Below are positions 60,522 to 64,000 of a DNA stretch of 64,000 nt, piece by piece; the stretch's first letter is position 1; each line of letters begins with the position of its first letter. Both the position numbers and the translations under genes were made by a program. The stretch lies in contig CAWHFM010000008.1 in assembly GCA_963828505.1 (NCBI GenBank), positions 1 through 64,000 on the forward strand, in the 5' to 3' direction. The notes under the pieces were generated by a model. That model was given only the letters and a program-made list of their open reading frames with translations, did not search any database and had not been told where the DNA came from. The stretch is from Bog-473 sp963828505. Lineage in GTDB: Bacteria > Actinomycetota > Acidimicrobiia > Acidimicrobiales > RAAP-2.

Positions 60522-61310
60522 TCAGCCGGCGCTTGCCTCTTCGGACTTTAGGGCCAGCACGTTGAACACGGCGCCGACGTTGTCCGCGATCACGGCGAAT
60601 CGTCCCGGTTCGATGTCGGCCGGCCCCATGTACACAACGCCGCCGAGCTCCTTGGCCTTGGCCACGGTGGCGTCGGTGTCGCTGACGACGAAGTAGACAC
60701 CCCAATTCGGGGGCATGTCGGCCGGCATTTCAGGCGTCTTCAGCATCATGCCGCCGACCGACTTCCCGCCCAGCTTCCACTCCGTGTACGCCGGCGGGCC
60801 CCCCGGGGCGCCCTGGTCCTCGGCGTCCCAGCCGAAGACGGCCTTGTAGAAAGCTTTCGACTTGTCGAGATCGGTCGTGAGGAGCTCGTTCCACCCGAAG
60901 GTCCCGGGCTCGTTCGCCAACTGAGCACCTATGTGCAACTTGGGCTGCCACAGCCCGATGACGGCGCCGAGCGGGTCGGCGAAGATCGCCATGCGCCCGA
61001 CGTCCATGACGTCCATAGGCTCGACAAAGACGCTGCCACCGCCCGCCTTCGCTTTGGCGATCGTGTCTTCGGCGCTGTCCACGTTGACGTAGGTCATCCA
61101 CGCCGGCGGAGAGTCGGGGTTCATCTGCGGCCCGATCCCGGCGACCGCCTTGCCGCCGAGCTCGCAGACCGAGTACCCACCGGCCTCGGGGGGTCCCTCG
61201 GGGCAGGTCCAACCGAAGAGCCCGCCGTAGAACTCCTTGGACTTGGCGAGATCAGGACTGCTCAGGTCGACCCACGAAGGCACCCCGTCGTCGTAGCGCT
61301 CGAACTCCAC
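60522..61310 (-). CDS. Two-domain VOC-family protein
   Basis: From GTG 61310, behind a strong GAAGGAGGT site, this is a 262-residue protein with two glyoxalase-like halves. The first begins VPSWVDLSSPDLAKSKEFYG and ends AIFADPLGAVIGLWQPK; the second begins FGWNELLTTDLDKSKAFYKA and ends RFAVIADNVGAVFNVLALK. This matches the hydroxylase-associated VOC proteins of streptomycetes and mycobacteria, of unknown function. It lies 25 bases from the aldo/keto reductase start and is likely co-transcribed with it. Confidence 0.9.
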   Translation of the reverse strand: MEFERYDDGVPSWVDLSSPDLAKSKEFYGGLFGWTCPEGPPEAGGYSVCELGGKAVAGIGPQMNPDSPPAWMTYVNVDSAEDTIAKAKAGGGSVFVEPMDVMDVGRMAIFADPLGAVIGLWQPKLHIGAQLANEPGTFGWNELLTTDLDKSKAFYKAVFGWDAEDQGAPGGPPAYTEWKLGGKSVGGMMLKTPEMPADMPPNWGVYFVVSDTDATVAKAKELGGVVYMGPADIEPGRFAVIADNVGAVFNVLALKSEEASAG

Positions 61311-61439
61311 CGTGCTACCTCCTTCTCGTGCGTCCCGTGCTTGCGTGCCGCAGTTCCGTACCCCGCCGGTTTCGACGCTACCTCCTCGGTCGCCCATCCG
61401 CACCGGCCGGAGTGAAAGGATCACCGGGATGACACAGCG

Positions 61440-61943
61440 GTGTGGAGCCAGGTGACCGCAGGCCCGATCGGCTCCCGTGTGGAGCAATTCGCCCAGGCGG
61501 TGGCCGAGCGCGTGGTCTCGCTGGTCCTCGATGCCATCGACATCAACGCCATCATCGACCGGGTCGATCTGGAGCGCGTCATAGAGAAGATCGACGTGAA
61601 CAAGGTGGTCAGCGAGGTCGACATCGAGAGCATCATCGACCGGGTCGACCTCAACCAGGTGATCGACCGGGTCGACCTCGAGAAGGTGATTGAGAAGCTC
61701 GACATCAACGCCATCATCGAGAAGATCGACATCGACGCCCTAGTGGAGCACACGGAGCTCGGGTCGATCATCGCCCGATCGACGACCGGCATCCTGACCG
61801 AGATCCTCGACGTGATCAGGAGCCAGGGCGTCGGCCTCGACGACTTCATCCTGCGGTGGGGCAATCGACTGATCGGGCGGGGCGGCCGTGTGAAAGGCTG
61901 GCCCGACGGCCCGCCGCTGCTGGTCGAGCGGGCCCCAGCGTGA
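61440..61943 (+). CDS. Nonapeptide-repeat protein coupled to an RDD membrane protein
   Basis: A 167-residue protein from GTG 61440. Residues 34-114 are nine tandem nine-residue units of the form D-(I/L/V)-x-x-(I/V)-(I/V)-x-(R/K/E)-(V/I/L), for example DINAIIDRV, DLERVIEKI and DVNKVVSEV. The spacing puts hydrophobic residues on one face, as in a solenoid or long amphipathic helix. The end VDLDDFILRWGN-type sequence (VGLDDFILRWGN) is different. It overlaps the RDD gene by 4 bases (GTGA), so both act together at the membrane. Function unknown. Confidence 0.78.
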   Translation: MWSQVTAGPIGSRVEQFAQAVAERVVSLVLDAIDINAIIDRVDLERVIEKIDVNKVVSEVDIESIIDRVDLNQVIDRVDLEKVIEKLDINAIIEKIDIDALVEHTELGSIIARSTTGILTEILDVIRSQGVGLDDFILRWGNRLIGRGGRVKGWPDGPPLLVERAPA

Positions 61944-62497
61944 CCACGGTGCCGGTGCCATCGGCCGCGCTGACGGTCGGCCGCCAGGGCAATTACGCCG
62001 GCGCGGTCAGCCGGCTCGTCGCCTTCGCTGCGGACGTCGGCGCATCCTGGGGCCTCTACGCCATCGGTAGCGCGCTTTGGGACGCAGCGCAGAAGCTGGT
62101 CACGGGTCACAGCTACACACTGTTGAGCCACCGGATCCTCGCTCTCTGCATCCTGGTCGGATGGTATTTCCTCTACTTCAGCTATCAGTGGGCGGTGAGC
62201 GGCAAGACCGTCGGCATGGCCATCTTCGGCATTCAGGTCGTGACGACCGAGGGCCGCCCGATCGGCAAGCGCCAAGCCGTGCTCCGCACCCTCGGCCTCG
62301 GCCTCACCATTCTCACGCTCGGCATCGGTTTCCTCGGCATCGTCTACCAGCGCGAGCGCCGCGCCCTCGACGACTTCGTCGCCGGAACCGCCGTCGTCTA
62401 CGACTGGGACGCCCGGGCCGCCCGGCTGCGCTGGCTGGCCCGCGAGGAGAGCGCCCACCAGCAAGCCAAGGCGGAGCGGGCCGAGCGGGTTGCCTGA
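61940..62497 (+). CDS. RDD-family membrane protein
   Basis: From GTG 61940 this is a 185-residue protein. The RDD domain starts YAGAVSRLVAFAADVGASWG (the family Arg and Asp on the first helix), and continues with a central helix ILVGWYFLYFSYQWAVSGKT, then VGMAIFGIQVVTTEGRPIGK and the second membrane pair with RERRALDDFVAGTAVVY. RDD proteins are small membrane proteins suggested to help ion or solute exchange. It is translationally coupled to the nonapeptide-repeat protein. A charged C-terminal tail follows the last helix. Confidence 0.89.
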   Translation: MTTVPVPSAALTVGRQGNYAGAVSRLVAFAADVGASWGLYAIGSALWDAAQKLVTGHSYTLLSHRILALCILVGWYFLYFSYQWAVSGKTVGMAIFGIQVVTTEGRPIGKRQAVLRTLGLGLTILTLGIGFLGIVYQRERRALDDFVAGTAVVYDWDARAARLRWLAREESAHQQAKAERAERVA

Positions 62498-62560
62498 ACC
62501 GGGCCGAGCGGGTTGCCCGAACCGGGCCGAACCGGGCCGAACCGGGCCGACAGGGCAGAC
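62497..62560. repeat. Tandem 10-bp repeats after the RDD gene
   Basis: Units of CCGAACCGGG, with degenerate copies such as CCGAGCGGGT, repeat from just after the RDD stop to about 62560. The run is G/C-only except for A, imperfect at both ends, and lies in the 115-base gap before the enoyl-CoA hydratase gene. Confidence 0.8.
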
Positions 62561-62612
62561 CGGGCAGATCCGGCGCCGTCATGGCCGGCGATGGCGCCTA
62601 CCATCCCGGGCC

Positions 62613-63416
62613 ATGTCCTTCACCGAAGTCACCAGGCCCCACCCGCACGTCGCCGTCGTCACGCTGAATCGGCCCGAACGGATGAACGCCATGGCCTTCG
62701 ACGTCATGATCCCGTTCCGCGATGCCCTCCGCGACATCGGGAGTGACAACGACGTGAGGATCGTCGTCGTCACGGGAGCGGGGCGCGGCTTCTGTTCCGG
62801 CGCGGACCACGAAAATCCCGGGACGATGCCCAACATGGAGGGCCTGACTTTGCCCACGATCGCGCTGCGCTCCATGGAGATGCTCGACGACGTGATCGCC
62901 ACCATCCGCCGGCTCCACCAGCCGGTCATCGCCGCCGTCAATGGTGCCGCTATCGGTGGAGGATTCTGCCTGGCACTGGCGGCCGACGTGCGCGTCGCCG
63001 CGGACGACGCCTACTTCCGGGCGGCGGGGATCAACAACGGGCTCACTGCGGCCGAGCTCGGTCTCAGCTTCCTCCTCCCCCGCGCCGTGGGCCATTCGCG
63101 CGCGGCGGAGATCATGCTCACCGGGCGCGACATCGACGCCGCGGAGGCCGACCGCATAGGACTGGTGTCGAACGTCGTGCCTCGGGAGTCGCTTCTGCCT
63201 ACGTGCTTCGAGCTGGCCGACCGCATCAACGGCTGGAGCCGTGCCGGTGTGGAGCTGACCAAGCGTGCACTGTGGAACAGCCTCGATGCCGGCAGTCTGC
63301 AATCGCACATGGACGCAGAGGGCACGGCCCAGCTCTTCGTCCGCATCACCACCCGCAACTTCGAGGAATCCGTGGCCGCCCGTAAGGAGCGGCGCACTCC
63401 AGTCTTCAACGACTGA
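62613..63416 (+). CDS. Enoyl-CoA hydratase/isomerase family protein
   Basis: From ATG 62613 this is a 267-residue crotonase. HVAVVTLNRPERMNAMAFDV opens, the oxyanion-hole segments are GFCSGADHENPG and NGAAIGGGFCLALAADVRVA, and AELGLSFLLPRAVGHSRAAE with MLTGRDIDAAEADRIGLVSN follows. The C-terminal RAGVELTKRALWNSLDAGSL is typical for the bacterial fatty-acid degradation subgroup. It differs from the crotonase at 57.7 kb (low identity by eye), so not a recent duplicate. The upstream open frame lies over simple repeats and is not coding. Confidence 0.91.
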   Translation: MSFTEVTRPHPHVAVVTLNRPERMNAMAFDVMIPFRDALRDIGSDNDVRIVVVTGAGRGFCSGADHENPGTMPNMEGLTLPTIALRSMEMLDDVIATIRRLHQPVIAAVNGAAIGGGFCLALAADVRVAADDAYFRAAGINNGLTAAELGLSFLLPRAVGHSRAAEIMLTGRDIDAAEADRIGLVSNVVPRESLLPTCFELADRINGWSRAGVELTKRALWNSLDAGSLQSHMDAEGTAQLFVRITTRNFEESVAARKERRTPVFND

Positions 63417-63457
63417 CCGGTTCAGCCGACCCGATCCGGCGGACTGCGACCGGGCCG

Positions 63458-63838
63458 TCAGCGCGAATTGACCAGCGAGGTCGCCGCCATTTCGAGGTAT
63501 TCGCGGAAGGCGGCCGCGTCCTCGTCCGTTATCCGTTGCTCCTGCTCCAGTCCGCTCAGCGCACCCAGCATGTGGCGCAACCATGCATCGCGCTCCGGGA
63601 CACCGATCACGAACGGGGCGTGGCGCATCCTCAGCCTCGGGTGCCCACGCTGATCGCTGTACGTCGTCGGTCCACCCCAGTACTGGGCGAGGAACAGCGC
63701 CAGGTGGCGGGACGACTCGGACAGATCGTCGGGGTAGAGCGGCCGCAGGAGCAGGTCGCCCGCCACGCCGAGGTAGAACCGGTCCACCAGGTCGACGAAG
63801 AAGGGCTCACCCCCGACCCGGTCGTACAGCGCGTCCAC
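63458..63838 (-). CDS. Truncated hemoglobin (group II, trHbO-like)
   Basis: A 126-residue globin: LYDRVGGEPFFVDLVDRFY (helices A-B), LALFLAQYWGGPTTYSDQRG, then HPRLRMRHAPFVIG with the proximal His in MRHAPF, and RDAWLRHMLGALSGL with Trp at position G8, typical of group II. The YWGGP turn is a family hallmark. TrHbO-type proteins handle oxygen or peroxide near the membrane. Converges with the enoyl-CoA hydratase gene. Confidence 0.9.
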   Translation of the reverse strand: MDALYDRVGGEPFFVDLVDRFYLGVAGDLLLRPLYPDDLSESSRHLALFLAQYWGGPTTYSDQRGHPRLRMRHAPFVIGVPERDAWLRHMLGALSGLEQEQRITDEDAAAFREYLEMAATSLVNSR

Positions 63839-63875
63839 TGCGCCGAGAGTAGAGGCTTAGACTGCGCACCGTTTC

Positions 63876-63946
<71 letters not shown>

Positions 63947-64000
63947 CTCCATTTGGGTCCAGCTCAGGGCGTTACGGCGCTTCGTCTGCGACCGTGCCTT

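Overview
The window is G+C-rich actinobacterial chromosome, most likely from the class Acidimicrobiia or a close uncultured relative. This is an inference from gene content: an Lsr2-type nucleoid protein, a mycothiol-linked DinB/MDMPI enzyme, two F420/LLM-type oxidoreductases, the cysM-cysO-mec cysteine pathway, inositol-3-phosphate synthase, and many GTG starts with GTGA/ATGA overlaps. No phage structural genes, transposase or CRISPR array was seen.

Layout. At 0-11 kb lie the start of rph (cut by the window edge), a methyltransferase, a VOC protein, a large membrane protein divergent from an FAD oxidoreductase, a DUF1697 protein, a STING-domain immune effector (6022-7047), a Clp_N/HTH protein with a histone-like tail, then cysM-cysO-mec divergent from smpB-ssrA. 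At 11-17 kb, downstream of ssrA, sits an accessory stretch: a HigBA-like toxin-antitoxin module with a frameshifted toxin, a seven-repeat lipoprotein, small lipoproteins, SHOCT/DUF6325 and DUF7144 proteins. At 17-32 kb there are an SDR, ino1, hydrolases, two methyltransferases, TauE and an unusual number of exported proteins of unknown role (two adjacent ones, a COG4315-type protein, a beta-propeller and a neocarzinostatin-like protein), plus a frameshifted cyclic-nucleotide-binding gene. At 32-40 kb is a catabolic group: a phytanoyl-CoA-type and a TauD-type dioxygenase, a zinc alcohol dehydrogenase, a frameshifted glycosidase-like gene, an MDMPI-family protein and an amidohydrolase. At 40-46 kb are an HtrA-type protease with Asn-Gly repeats, a patatin, Lsr2, small proteins and galE.

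At 46-49 kb a P450-TetR-LLM operon has a visible promoter and a perfect palindromic operator. At 49-53 kb are a histidine kinase/response regulator pair, whose leader can form two competing hairpins, and an AarF-type kinase. At 53.9-57 kb a DNA methyltransferase, a small protein and a nuclease-like protein form a compact candidate restriction-modification-like or other DNA-modification unit. At 57-64 kb come acyl-CoA/F420 enzymes, an aldo/keto reductase, a two-domain VOC protein, a nonapeptide-repeat protein coupled to an RDD membrane protein, an enoyl-CoA hydratase, a truncated hemoglobin and tRNA-Gly(TCC).

The strongest candidates for unusual biology are the orphan STING effector with a TIR/deoxyribosyltransferase-like domain and the methyltransferase/nuclease-like gene set. 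Three genes (11969-12408, 29912-30314, 34559-36900) are each split by a single-base frameshift. That may be real decay or assembly error and should be settled before the genes are called dead.
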